NCBI GenBank assembly: GCA_019090225.1
Contig: JAHRWI010000223.1
Coordinates: 1-11,944, forward strand
Origin: Porticoccaceae bacterium
Lineage (GTDB): Bacteria > Pseudomonadota > Gammaproteobacteria > Pseudomonadales > Porticoccaceae
DNA length: 11,944 bases
Reading direction: 5' to 3'
The translations under genes and the position numbers were made by a program. Under the pieces are notes generated by a model. The model saw only the letters and a list, made by a program, of their open reading frames with translations. It was not told the origin of the DNA and did not search any database. Positions 1 through 7,519 of this stretch are shown one piece after another. Numbering within the stretch: position 1 is the stretch's first letter; every line of letters begins with the position of its first letter.

Positions 1-948
1 GAAGAGAGTGCTCGTCAACGGGCTATCTCAGTTGGCGAAGATGTGACGCTCGAAGTTGTCCGCGTTTTCACAGAAGTTTTGAAGCAAAAAGCTATCCTGA
101 GTTTGGCAGAAGATACCCTGGCTTTTCATGAGGAGGTCCATGGTCGAATGGAAAAGCGTTTCGATTCTGGAGTCGGTAGCCGAGCCGATCTCGATCAAAT
201 TGCTGGGCGTTTAGCGCTAGCTAAAACTAATCAGGCAGCCTCTTCAGCGAACTTGCGTGATGCCACTACTAACTATCAGCGCGTGGTTGGTGTCATGCCT
301 AACGAAAATGACCTGGATGTGCCGGGATCTTATCGCAAATATATGCCTGCCAATGTTGACGAGGCGATAGCCAAGGCCGGTGAAAACCACCCGGTTATGA
401 AAGTAGCAAATGCCGATGTTGATGCGACCACATTTCGATATGAGCAGACCAAAAGTGCGTTTTACCCTAAATTCCACGTCGAGGTAGAGCGTGATCTAAA
501 TGACAATATCGACGGTATCGAACAACAGGTCGATGACCTCAAAGTTATGCTTCGTATGCGTTATAACCTCTATCGCGGCCGGGCGGATCAGGCTCGAAGC
601 CAGGAGTTTGCATTCCTTGTTGAGCAATCTAAAGAAGTCCGCAAAAACGCAATGCGTCAAATCGAGCAAGAGCTGCGTTTATCCTGGGTCGCACACGAAA
701 CCCTAAAAGCCCAAATGCCGACCCTGGTGTCTCATGTCAAAGACTCGCAAGCGACTAAAGAAGCTTATTTAGACCAGTTTGATCTTGGTCGGCGAACCCT
801 GCTCGATTTATTGAATACTGAGACTGAATCTATCGGTGCACAACAGTCTCTGATTGCCGCCCGCTACGATGTTATCTTCAATGAATACCGCGTATTCCAC
901 GGTATGGGTGATTTGATGTACATGGTTGGGGCAAAGCTCTCAATCTAA
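1..948 (+). CDS. TolC-family outer-membrane channel, type I secretion (5' truncated)
   Basis: The frame is open from the first base, so the N-terminus, including any signal peptide, lies outside the window; 315 residues are visible. The composition is that of the TolC/OEP family: long amphipathic helices rich in A, E, Q and R, with the family-like pattern RFDSGVGSRADLDQ in one half and QFDLGRRTLLDLLNTETE in the other. These are the two structural repeats of the periplasmic helical barrel. The protein would be the outer-membrane exit duct of a type I secretion system. The adhesin gene starts 69 bases downstream with no terminator between, so the two are probably co-transcribed and this is the likely LapE equivalent, the channel in which the adhesin N-terminus is retained. 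The family assignment is firm; the pairing with the adhesin is inferred from position. The partner ABC transporter and membrane-fusion protein are not seen here. Confidence 0.88.
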   Translation, partial: EESARQRAISVGEDVTLEVVRVFTEVLKQKAILSLAEDTLAFHEEVHGRMEKRFDSGVGSRADLDQIAGRLALAKTNQAASSANLRDATTNYQRVVGVMPNENDLDVPGSYRKYMPANVDEAIAKAGENHPVMKVANADVDATTFRYEQTKSAFYPKFHVEVERDLNDNIDGIEQQVDDLKVMLRMRYNLYRGRADQARSQEFAFLVEQSKEVRKNAMRQIEQELRLSWVAHETLKAQMPTLVSHVKDSQATKEAYLDQFDLGRRTLLDLLNTETESIGAQQSLIAARYDVIFNEYRVFHGMGDLMYMVGAKLSI

Positions 949-1005
949 CTTTTCAAGCAAGGCCATCTCTATAAGCAGGTATGGCATGTGATACCTCGAT
1001 TAACC

Positions 1006-1011
1006 AAGGAG
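1006..1011 (+). promoter_or_regulatory. Ribosome binding site fixing the adhesin start
   Basis: AAGGAG ends six bases before the ATG at 1018. A longer reading from the GTG at 988 is possible, but it has no comparable ribosome binding site and adds ten residues (MIPRLTKELP) that do not look like the retention-module N-terminus. The ATG at 1018 is preferred. Confidence 0.75.
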
Positions 1012-1017
1012 TTACCT

Positions 1018-4000
1018 ATGAACGATGAACTTAAGCAAGGAAGTGAAATACAAGCTGGTGAAGATGCTGGTGTCGTAGCGGTGCTGAAGATGGGATCAGG
1101 CACGATCGTTGCGGTTTCTTCCGACGGTTCTATTCGAGAATTGCAGATAGGTGACGCGATTTATGAGGGTGAGCTTGTCGAATCAGCCGGTTCAGGCTTC
1201 GCGCTGCTAACACTTGCTGATGGCAGTGTCCATCAACTGCCTCCTGGGGAAGGCGTTAGAGCGAGTGCTGAAGCACTCGCTGCTTTGCCCCAACAGGAAG
1301 GTGACGAAGGCTTGTTCGAAGAACTCCTCGCAGCCTTAGAGGCTGGTGAAGATATTACTGAGAAGCTCGACAAAACGGCTGCTGGCGAAGGTGACGGTGG
1401 CGGTGCAAGCGATGAAAGTGGGCAGGGCGCGTTATTCGCGCGATCTGTTACTGAAGTCAAGCCAGAGGCTGGCTTTGATCCCGATTTACCCCCACGTCCG
1501 CAAGTGGATCCAACTGCCGACACTACCCCTTTATCTGAGCCTGAAATCATTATTAACGGTCTGCCCAGCGCTGGCGAAAGCTCGGTACAGCTAGATGACG
1601 ACGCACTCAAAGGCGGAAACCCCGGCGGTACTGGCGATGTTGATCCTGACACTGCTAATACTGCGGGCACACTGGTTCATGAGTTTGGCCTCGATGGTGC
1701 TGGCACCCTCGGTTGGCTTACCACTGGCGCGCCTGCCGGTTTCACTTATGAACTATCGGGTGATGACCTGCTCGTCAAGCAAGGTGGTGTAACGGTAATC
1801 ACCGTAACTCTTGATCCGTCTAGCGGTGATTACACTGTTACTCAAAACGCCGCGATTGATCACCCAGAAGGTGGTGATGAAAATGATCTGAGCTTCAATC
1901 TGAATTATTCCGTCACCGATAGTAATGGGGATAGCGCGCAAGGTTCTTTGTCTATTGATGTAGACGACGATACGCCGGAATTTATCGTTGAAGAATATGG
2001 TCAAGAGTCTGACCTTCAGTTTTTTGGGGAGCCGACTCTCACTGTAGATGAAACCGAATTGAGCACTGATGCCAGTGCCAGTTTTGCCGGTGCCTTTGGC
2101 TCCGTATTTTATGGGGCAGATGGCCCTGCTGATACAGATCCTCTGGTGTATGCCTTAAGCATTAGCGCCGATGCTGTGGATTCCGGAATCGTTGATACCT
2201 TGTCTGGCGAAAAAGTATTTTTGTATATGAACGGCGATGCGGTTGAAGGCCGTACCGAAACCGGCGGTGACGTGGTGTTCACCGTCAGTGTTGATGAGTT
2301 TGGTGAAGTAACCCTCGATCAGATACGTGCTGTTGTGCATGACAATGTGTTAGATCACGATGAATCAAGTGAACCAACTACTTTAGTGTCTGACGACCTT
2401 ATTACGCTCACCGCAACAGCCACAGATGGTGATGGTGACCCCGTTAGTGAGGCCATCAATATCGGCAGTAATTTGGCCTTTGAAGACGATGGTCCGACAG
2501 CGGTAGATGATGGTCCAGAAAGCGTGACCGAAGACGTTGGCAGTGGTGTTGTATCGGGCGATGTTCTGTCTAATGATGACGCGAATGCGGATCAAAGTGA
2601 AGTCTTTGTCAGCTGGGGTGCTGATCAAGCGAACCTCGATGCGATTGCGGCGCTGAACACCTACGGAGCCCTGGTCCAAAATGGAGATGGCACGTGGAGC
2701 TACACCTTAGATAACAGCTTAGCGACGACCCAAGCCTTAACGGCTGCGGATAGTACCGACTATGAGCTTACCTACATCATGGCCGATGCCGATGGTGACC
2801 AGGCGTCTGCGACGCTAACGATAACCATCAATGGTGCCAATGACGAAGCGACCGTAGAGACAGTTGCAGCGACGGGACCCGATGGGACAGTCTATGAAGC
2901 GGGCTTGAATCCAGATGGATCCGATGCAGGAGCTGACTCAGAAAAGGAAAGCGGTACGTTTACGGTATCGGCAAGCGACGGCATTTTAACCGTAGTGATC
3001 GGTGGTACGACCTATACCCTGGCAGAAGTGCAGGCCTTTAATGGCAGCGATACTGTGAATACCGGTGAAGGGGTCCTGACCTTAGATGGCTACACGGGTG
3101 ATAGCTTTGGTGGCACGATTAATTACACCTATGAGTTAAGTGCAACGATTGACAATGACAGCAAAGTCGTCAGCGGAGACGATGCGGTGACGCTGGCTCA
3201 CTTTGATGACAGTGTTGAAATCACAGTAAACGGTGTGGGTGGTACGAGCGCGAGTGATGACTTAGTTATCCGTGCGATTGATGACACGCCGACACTAACG
3301 AGTATTGACAATATAGAAGTACCCAATGCAGCAACCTCGGTCATCGGGAATATCAATGGCCTTGAATTTGGTGCTGACGGGCCGAATACCGGAGCGGGTA
3401 CAGACGATGGTCTCGCCATCACTAACTGGACGGACCTGGATGGTATTACCGAAACCTTATCGGACGATGGTAATACCCTGACCGCAACGATCGATAGTAG
3501 TGGTGAGGTTTATTACACATTGACTCTCAATAACGATGGCACCTACACCTTTGATTTAGTTACACCAGAACCGACGCAAATTATTGAAATCGGTGAGCAG
3601 TTTGTCGGAGGTAGTCCAGTTGAAACCATTCAGGTTAACGCGGACGGCAATGAGATCATTTTTGATGGCTTGTCTTACGACTCATCGACTCAGACCCTGA
3701 GTAACCCCAATGATGGTTCTGACAACCTTAATCCGAATAACATAGGTTTTGGATTGCAGAACGGTAATATCAATGATAACCAGGCATTTCAAGCCAGCTC
3801 GACAGTTCCGATAGACGGGATCGGTTTTACCGTTGTGGGGCAAGGCAACATCGACTCAACAACAATTTATTGGGAAACCTTCGATGCTAACGGCTCGGTA
3901 GATTCAGGAATCTTGGTAGTCTCGGGGCTGAATGCTGCCGGTAATGACGGTGTAGCAATTAATATTGGATCAGGTGGGGAGTTTGAAAGTATCCAGGTGC

Positions 4001-5655
4001 GCTTCGATCACGACGATTCTAATGATTCCGTACGGATTCAGGATTTCACAGTTACTGATGAAATTGTTCCCGAGGACACATCTTTAGAGTTTGAGATAAC
4101 TGCGACAGATGGCGACGGTGATACGGCTTCGGCTTCCTTCTCTGTTGACGTAGTGAATGTGAATGAGGTGGTCGTTGGTAGTAACGCCAATGACGTGGAC
4201 GGCCAAACAGAAGACCATACCGTACCCAAGGATAACATCACGGTTGAAGGCGCTATAACCGGGAATGTAGCGAATGATGTACTGATAGGTGATACCGGTG
4301 GAGGCAACGCAACCGGTGTTAGTGCTAACCTCATTTTTGTTCTGGATACATCTGGGAGCATGAGTGAGCAAATCGATTTTGGCGCAGGTACAATCTCACG
4401 ACTTCAAGCAATGAAGAACGCACTGATCGACTCCCTGAATAGTCTGGTAGCTTCTGATGCGGACAACATTCGCGTCTATATCGCAGGGTTTAGTACCGAC
4501 GGGTCAGCCATTGGCACCTACAATTTAACGGTGGGCGGCGTTGATAATAATGCTGAGCTCGCGCAGGCAATAGCGGATATTAACGCGCTGACTGACGAAG
4601 GCTGGACGAACTACGAGGCAGGTCTTGTTAAAGCGCAAGATTGGATTGATGGAGGGTCTGCATTAGCTGGTGCCGATGTAAACAAAGTGGTCTTTGTCTC
4701 CGATGGGAAACCTAACTATGTGCTAGATGATAATGGAAACCCCCGTTCTGCCACTTCCGTACAAGCGATTAATGAAATTGCTAACGAAGTGGCTGACATT
4801 GAGGCTAGTGGTTTTACCATTGAAGCTGTTGGTATTAATGTCGATAACGCAGCACTGAATCTACTCTCGGAGGTCGAAGGGCCAGGTGGTTCAGCGACTA
4901 ATGTCGATTCCGCTGAAGAACTTAGCGATGTCATTGGTGAACTCGGTACGATAGTGAATCTCGATGCTATCGGTAGTGATCTAATTACAGCGGGTGGGGG
5001 CAATGATATTATCTTTGGTGATGCGCCCTACACCGATGCGTTGAAGTCAGCACTTGATGTTCAACTGTCTGATGGTTCTGGTTGGGAAGTTTTCGCTGAG
5101 CTGGAGGCATCCGCAGATTGGTCGCGTGATGATACCTTGTCTTACATTCTCAATAATCACGAAACCGTGGGCAGAGAATCACTCGATAGCGCTGGGCAAT
5201 CTCGGGTCGGGGGAAACGATATTATCGATGCAGGTGCTGGCGACGATATCGTCTATGGCCAGGAAGGTGACGATACTATTACCGGTGGTCAGGGCAGCGA
5301 TTTACTATCGGGTGGCTCCGGACGTGACACTTTTGTCTGGCTGGCTGATGATGCTACAGGATCGCCGGTCGATACTATTTCTGACTTTAATGTTGCAGAA
5401 GGTGATGTCCTTGACCTTTCGACCCTACTAACCGGTGAAAGTAATAACTCAGGCAGCCTGGACAGCTATCTAGACTTTAGTCTGGTTGACGGCAATACGG
5501 AGATTACGGTAGACACTAATGGTGCGGTAGCGGGTGGTGACACTCAGACTATTGTTCTGGAGGGAGTTGATTTAACGAACGGTGGAGTGCTTTCCAATGT
5601 GCAGGTAATCGATAACTTGTTGGCGGGTAATAGTTTGGTCACCGATGGGGTTTAG
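1018..5655 (+). CDS. LapA-like RTX adhesin with N-terminal retention module, type I secreted
   Basis: This is a 1545-residue acidic repeat protein, small for the giant-adhesin family. Residues 1-90 resemble the retention module that folds in the periplasm and plugs the TolC-like channel; there is no Sec signal peptide. A helical stretch (99-118) leads into T120-A-A-G123, the LapG cleavage motif. Residues about 215-320, 340-492, 608-757 and 758-1048 look like Ig-like repeats of T1SS adhesins, and 497-607 is a VCBS-like repeat; several end in a D-x-D/N-G-D signature. Residues 1104-1310 form a von Willebrand A domain with MIDAS residues D1110-x-S-x-S1114, T1197 and D1229, a likely metal-dependent ligand-binding head. 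Calcium-binding RTX repeats lie at about 1326-1334 and 1398-1439, followed by a C-terminal secretion domain with a DTISDFN motif. It should be exported C-terminus first and mediate attachment or biofilm formation. The ligand cannot be read from sequence. A TATAAG at 970-975 lacks a -35 partner, so transcription may come from upstream. Confidence 0.9.
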   Translation: MNDELKQGSEIQAGEDAGVVAVLKMGSGTIVAVSSDGSIRELQIGDAIYEGELVESAGSGFALLTLADGSVHQLPPGEGVRASAEALAALPQQEGDEGLFEELLAALEAGEDITEKLDKTAAGEGDGGGASDESGQGALFARSVTEVKPEAGFDPDLPPRPQVDPTADTTPLSEPEIIINGLPSAGESSVQLDDDALKGGNPGGTGDVDPDTANTAGTLVHEFGLDGAGTLGWLTTGAPAGFTYELSGDDLLVKQGGVTVITVTLDPSSGDYTVTQNAAIDHPEGGDENDLSFNLNYSVTDSNGDSAQGSLSIDVDDDTPEFIVEEYGQESDLQFFGEPTLTVDETELSTDASASFAGAFGSVFYGADGPADTDPLVYALSISADAVDSGIVDTLSGEKVFLYMNGDAVEGRTETGGDVVFTVSVDEFGEVTLDQIRAVVHDNVLDHDESSEPTTLVSDDLITLTATATDGDGDPVSEAINIGSNLAFEDDGPTAVDDGPESVTEDVGSGVVSGDVLSNDDANADQSEVFVSWGADQANLDAIAALNTYGALVQNGDGTWSYTLDNSLATTQALTAADSTDYELTYIMADADGDQASATLTITINGANDEATVETVAATGPDGTVYEAGLNPDGSDAGADSEKESGTFTVSASDGILTVVIGGTTYTLAEVQAFNGSDTVNTGEGVLTLDGYTGDSFGGTINYTYELSATIDNDSKVVSGDDAVTLAHFDDSVEITVNGVGGTSASDDLVIRAIDDTPTLTSIDNIEVPNAATSVIGNINGLEFGADGPNTGAGTDDGLAITNWTDLDGITETLSDDGNTLTATIDSSGEVYYTLTLNNDGTYTFDLVTPEPTQIIEIGEQFVGGSPVETIQVNADGNEIIFDGLSYDSSTQTLSNPNDGSDNLNPNNIGFGLQNGNINDNQAFQASSTVPIDGIGFTVVGQGNIDSTTIYWETFDANGSVDSGILVVSGLNAAGNDGVAINIGSGGEFESIQVRFDHDDSNDSVRIQDFTVTDEIVPEDTSLEFEITATDGDGDTASASFSVDVVNVNEVVVGSNANDVDGQTEDHTVPKDNITVEGAITGNVANDVLIGDTGGGNATGVSANLIFVLDTSGSMSEQIDFGAGTISRLQAMKNALIDSLNSLVASDADNIRVYIAGFSTDGSAIGTYNLTVGGVDNNAELAQAIADINALTDEGWTNYEAGLVKAQDWIDGGSALAGADVNKVVFVSDGKPNYVLDDNGNPRSATSVQAINEIANEVADIEASGFTIEAVGINVDNAALNLLSEVEGPGGSATNVDSAEELSDVIGELGTIVNLDAIGSDLITAGGGNDIIFGDAPYTDALKSALDVQLSDGSGWEVFAELEASADWSRDDTLSYILNNHETVGRESLDSAGQSRVGGNDIIDAGAGDDIVYGQEGDDTITGGQGSDLLSGGSGRDTFVWLADDATGSPVDTISDFNVAEGDVLDLSTLLTGESNNSGSLDSYLDFSLVDGNTEITVDTNGAVAGGDTQTIVLEGVDLTNGGVLSNVQVIDNLLAGNSLVTDGV
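1375..1386 (+). other. Codons of the TAAG di-alanine LapG cleavage motif
   Basis: These codons encode T120-A121-A122-G123 of the adhesin. In Pseudomonas fluorescens LapA, LapG cuts between the two alanines of a TAAG motif at about residue 108, just after the retention module. Here the motif has the same sequence and nearly the same distance from the N-terminus, follows a predicted helix and precedes a glycine- and acid-rich linker. Cutting is inferred from the motif and from the LapG genes nearby. Confidence 0.8.
5209..5334 (+). repeat. RTX nonapeptide repeat block of the adhesin
   Basis: About five consecutive glycine- and aspartate-rich units of the GGxGxDxxx type encode residues 1398-1439, for example GGNDIIDAGAGDDIVYG. 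They form a calcium-binding beta roll that folds after export. One isolated unit (AGGGNDIIFG, residues 1325-1334) lies about 64 residues upstream, so the block is split by a spacer. Confidence 0.85.
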
Positions 5656-5693
5656 TTTACTCTCGATATTTTTGATATCGACCGGAAAGTAAA
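5656..5693 (+). repeat. Inverted repeat immediately after the adhesin stop codon
   Basis: TTTACT (5656-5661) pairs with AGTAAA (5688-5693), and inside it TCGATAT (5663-5669) pairs perfectly with ATATCGA (5675-5681) around a short T-rich loop. The 3' side has an unpaired bulge (5682-5687). No U-tract follows, so it is not a standard intrinsic terminator. It could protect the mRNA 3' end after termination at the hairpin about 35 bases downstream. Confidence 0.5.
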
Positions 5694-5726
5694 TACCTGA
5701 TTCCTTAGGTCTCACGTTTATAAAAG

Positions 5727-5750
5727 CGCCGCCTCAGGGTGGCGTTTTTT
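5727..5750 (+). terminator. Rho-independent terminator of the adhesin transcript
   Basis: CGCCGCC (5727-5733) pairs with GGTGGCG (5738-5744) around a TCAG loop, with one G-U pair, followed by six T residues (5745-5750). It lies 71 bases after the adhesin stop codon. The left flank has only four A residues, so termination of minus-strand transcripts coming from the protease genes is possible but weaker. Confidence 0.88.
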
Positions 5751-5829
5751 GTAGGCGTTCTAAATTATAGGGTTAATTCCTTTACCACAAGTAATGTAAC
5801 AACTTGATCGCTTACTGGTTTAGAGTCTC

Positions 5830-5873
5830 GTTAATGCGGTGTTAATTTAGTGCTAATTCGCTATTAATTCAGA
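5830..5873. repeat. Four 11-base phased direct repeats, consensus GTTAATTNNNT
   Basis: Four consecutive 11-mers start at 5830, 5841, 5852 and 5863: GTTAATGCGGT, GTTAATTTAGT, GCTAATTCGCT and ATTAATTCAGA. The TTAAT or CTAAT core recurs exactly every 11 bases. The last unit overlaps the end of the first protease gene, whose stop codon is at 5864-5866. An 11-base period of direct half-sites is typical of OmpR/PhoB-family response-regulator binding, but the site lies between convergent genes, so its role is unclear. The pattern is visible in the sequence; function is not shown. Confidence 0.4.
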
Positions 5874-6598
5874 GAAAAGCCAAATTCTTTACTGATCTTT
5901 TTGTTCAGTTCTATCCAGGGTCTTAGTTGGCGGGAATCACCCGCTTCGAGTTGTTCATTTCTTGAGCGAGCTAGCCATAGCGTAGTGGCGTTAAAACTAT
6001 ACACAGGTGTTAAATCAAGGCGCTGATCGGCAGGCAAGATTTGCGGAATGAGATTATCAAGTATCAAGGGGATATCGGTCAGGTCAGTATAATAGGCCAG
6101 CACCATATGAGGCTTGTCCAAAGATTCTGCGGTTACGTAAGTGATGCGCATCTTTTTAATGTCTACACCCATAAGATCAAGGGTGACGTACTTGGCGATG
6201 GAGAAGTCTTCACAGTCCCCGGCATCCTGAATGAGAAACTCGACCGGCGTTGCCCAATAGTCTTGCTGTCGCCACACTTCCTGATCGCTAAGAAAACGCG
6301 CGTCGTTAAAAAAATTGTTGGTTTTCTGTAGTTTTTTTATATCTGCAAGGTGCTTATTTTGTTGGATCAATGTGGCCCAGTAACGGACTCGATTAGCGGC
6401 AATGGGACCGTGATGTTCTTCGACGTTTTTTATTATTTGCGGAAAGTTTGGTTTAGCGCGCCGTTCTAGTTTGATTAAATGCTCGGGTGGAGCAGGCTTT
6501 GGTTCTGGCTTGCTGGCACAGGCGGTAATACAGAGGAGACTAAGCGCAAGTAGGCCTCGGGGGATATTTCTGGTAAAAACCTTGAAATTGCCGTTCAA
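5864..6598 (-). CDS. lapG: LapG-type periplasmic cysteine protease, predicted lipoprotein
   Basis: This 244-residue protein belongs to the bacterial transglutaminase-like cysteine proteinases (peptidase family C93), which include LapG. The catalytic triad is visible as C129 in AGDCEDFSIAKY, H164 in HMVLAYY and D181 in LILDN. D128 and E130, flanking the cysteine, match the calcium-coordinating acids known in LapG. Residues 14-27 form a hydrophobic segment ending in the lipobox ITAC with C27; the next residues (A, S) do not include the Asp that favours inner-membrane retention. It is therefore predicted to be a lipoprotein, probably outer-membrane, and it should cut the adhesin at its TAAG site. 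The start is a TTG at 6598 with AAGG (6606-6609) seven bases upstream; no ATG is available before the signal sequence. It lies 90 bases downstream of the paralogous gene at 6689-7408 and probably shares its transcript. Confidence 0.87.
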   Translation of the reverse strand: MNGNFKVFTRNIPRGLLALSLLCITACASKPEPKPAPPEHLIKLERRAKPNFPQIIKNVEEHHGPIAANRVRYWATLIQQNKHLADIKKLQKTNNFFNDARFLSDQEVWRQQDYWATPVEFLIQDAGDCEDFSIAKYVTLDLMGVDIKKMRITYVTAESLDKPHMVLAYYTDLTDIPLILDNLIPQILPADQRLDLTPVYSFNATTLWLARSRNEQLEAGDSRQLRPWIELNKKISKEFGFSLN

Positions 6599-6688
6599 GC
6601 GCTAGCCTTGCTCTAATATTCCGAAGCGAGTTTAGTGAAGCGATTGCTTCCTGGACTCATTAAGTTGTATCTAATCATGTAAGTAGCT

Positions 6689-7408
6689 TCAAAGTAACTC
6701 CCTTTCCATTCGCTCGGTTAATTCTCGCCATAAACCCAATTGGATCGATTTGCCGGCTTTTAACTGCTCGTTACGGGATCGCGCCAGCCAGAGGTCTTCT
6801 GCATTAAAGCTGTAGACCGGCAGTAAATCATTCCGCTCGCTGGCAGATTTGATGCGTTTATTAATATTATCCAGGATGACGGGAATGGCAGAGGGTGTAG
6901 GGTAGTAGGCAAGCACCATATGGGCCTGATTTAAGGTCACTGCTTTGACGTAAGTGATACGGAGTTTGCCAATGTCGAGCCCCATTTCTTTGAGCGTGAA
7001 ATATTTAGCGATAGAAAAGTCTTCGCAATCTCCAGCGTCTTCGGCAAGAAACTCTAGCGGTGTGGCCCAATAATCTTCCTGATGCCATTGCGTAATATCG
7101 TTGACGAACCTGGCCCCGTTGAAAAAATCGTTGACTCGCTCGAGTTTTTGTTCATCGTTTAAGCCGTTGCTGTTATGAATTAAACGCTGCCATTTCCGTA
7201 CCCTAAGTTCGGTACCACCACCGTACTTAAGACCTATTTTAGTCAATATTTTTTCATCAAAGCCGGTGTGATCTGCGATGGCGACTGACATGGCAAGCAG
7301 TGATGCCAGCACAAGCGGTATCAAATGGAGAGAGTTTTTGTTGAGAAAACAGGCTGGCAAGAGATCAGAAATACATAATAAAGTATTTATAAAACATAAT
7401 GTTAACAC
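6689..7408 (-). CDS. lapG: LapG-type periplasmic cysteine protease, second paralog
   Basis: Up to 239 residues, same C93 family. The triad is complete: C128 in AGDCEDFSIAKY, H163 in HMVLAYY and D180 in VILDN, with acids D127 and E129 beside the cysteine. By hand alignment without gaps, about 86 of 135 residues of the catalytic region match the neighbouring paralog, so the pair arose by duplication. No lipobox is seen; a hydrophobic stretch (about residues 29-45) ending in VAIA-DH looks like an ordinary cleavable signal peptide, giving a soluble periplasmic enzyme. The start is uncertain: the GTG at 7408 is the longest option but has no ribosome binding site and gives an odd long leader. The TTG at 7358-7360 would give a more normal signal peptide beginning MPACFLNKNS. 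It is the first gene of the minus-strand pair, divergent from lapD. Confidence 0.87.
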   Translation of the reverse strand: MLTLCFINTLLCISDLLPACFLNKNSLHLIPLVLASLLAMSVAIADHTGFDEKILTKIGLKYGGGTELRVRKWQRLIHNSNGLNDEQKLERVNDFFNGARFVNDITQWHQEDYWATPLEFLAEDAGDCEDFSIAKYFTLKEMGLDIGKLRITYVKAVTLNQAHMVLAYYPTPSAIPVILDNINKRIKSASERNDLLPVYSFNAEDLWLARSRNEQLKAGKSIQLGLWRELTERMERELL

Positions 7409-7414
7409 AAGTAG

Positions 7415-7447
7415 TTGTTGCGAAACATTTACTTAATTTCGCAACAA
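7415..7447. promoter_or_regulatory. Perfect 11-base inverted repeat between lapG and lapD, candidate operator
   Basis: TTGTTGCGAAA (7415-7425) and TTTCGCAACAA (7437-7447) are exact reverse complements separated by 11 bases. The half-site centres are 22 bases apart, about two helical turns, so a dimeric regulator could contact both on one face. The site lies between the divergent starts of the protease pair and lapD, just upstream of the proposed lapD -35 box. There is no T-tract, and neither gene ends here, so a terminator is unlikely. The binding protein is unknown. Confidence 0.6.
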
Positions 7448-7457
7448 TGTGACTAGA

Positions 7458-7486
7458 TTGGCAATTTTACTCGATTCATTTAGACT
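7458..7486 (+). promoter_or_regulatory. Likely sigma-70 promoter of lapD
   Basis: TTGGCA (7458-7463) is followed by a 17-base spacer and TAGACT (7481-7486). The -35 matches four to five of six consensus positions and the -10 matches four of six. Transcription would start near 7493, leaving a leader of about 27 bases before the lapD start. The inverted repeat ends 10 bases upstream of the -35. Confidence 0.5.
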
Positions 7487-7506
7487 TGCTCGCAGTTGAT
7501 ACATTC

Positions 7507-7511
7507 AGGAG
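7507..7511 (+). promoter_or_regulatory. Ribosome binding site deciding the lapD start
   Basis: AGGAG lies eight bases before the GTG at 7520. The earlier in-frame TTG at 7496 has no such site and would place this sequence inside the coding region. The GTG start gives MTLYRQLIIAV, which resembles the N-terminus of known LapD proteins. Confidence 0.75.
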
Positions 7512-7519
7512 CAGGATCG

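Noticed and set aside
1233..1670. Minus-strand 145-residue reading frame opposite the adhesin
   Set aside because: Its low-complexity S/P/A-rich sequence is the complement of the biased adhesin codons; there is no ribosome binding site or recognisable family. The other antisense frames within 1753-5003 are rejected for the same reason.
5054..5431. Plus-strand 125-residue frame inside the adhesin gene
   Set aside because: It overlaps the RTX and secretion-domain coding region in another frame, and its composition is not protein-like.
1018..5655. Adhesin repeats as evidence of DNA-level tandem duplication
   Set aside because: The Ig-like domains are too diverged to show long near-identical DNA repeats; only short D-G-D-coding segments recur.
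6637..6650. Small hairpin GAAGC-GATT-GCTTC between the two lapG genes
   Set aside because: The stem is only five pairs and has no T-tract on the minus strand, so it does not support a terminator between the two genes.
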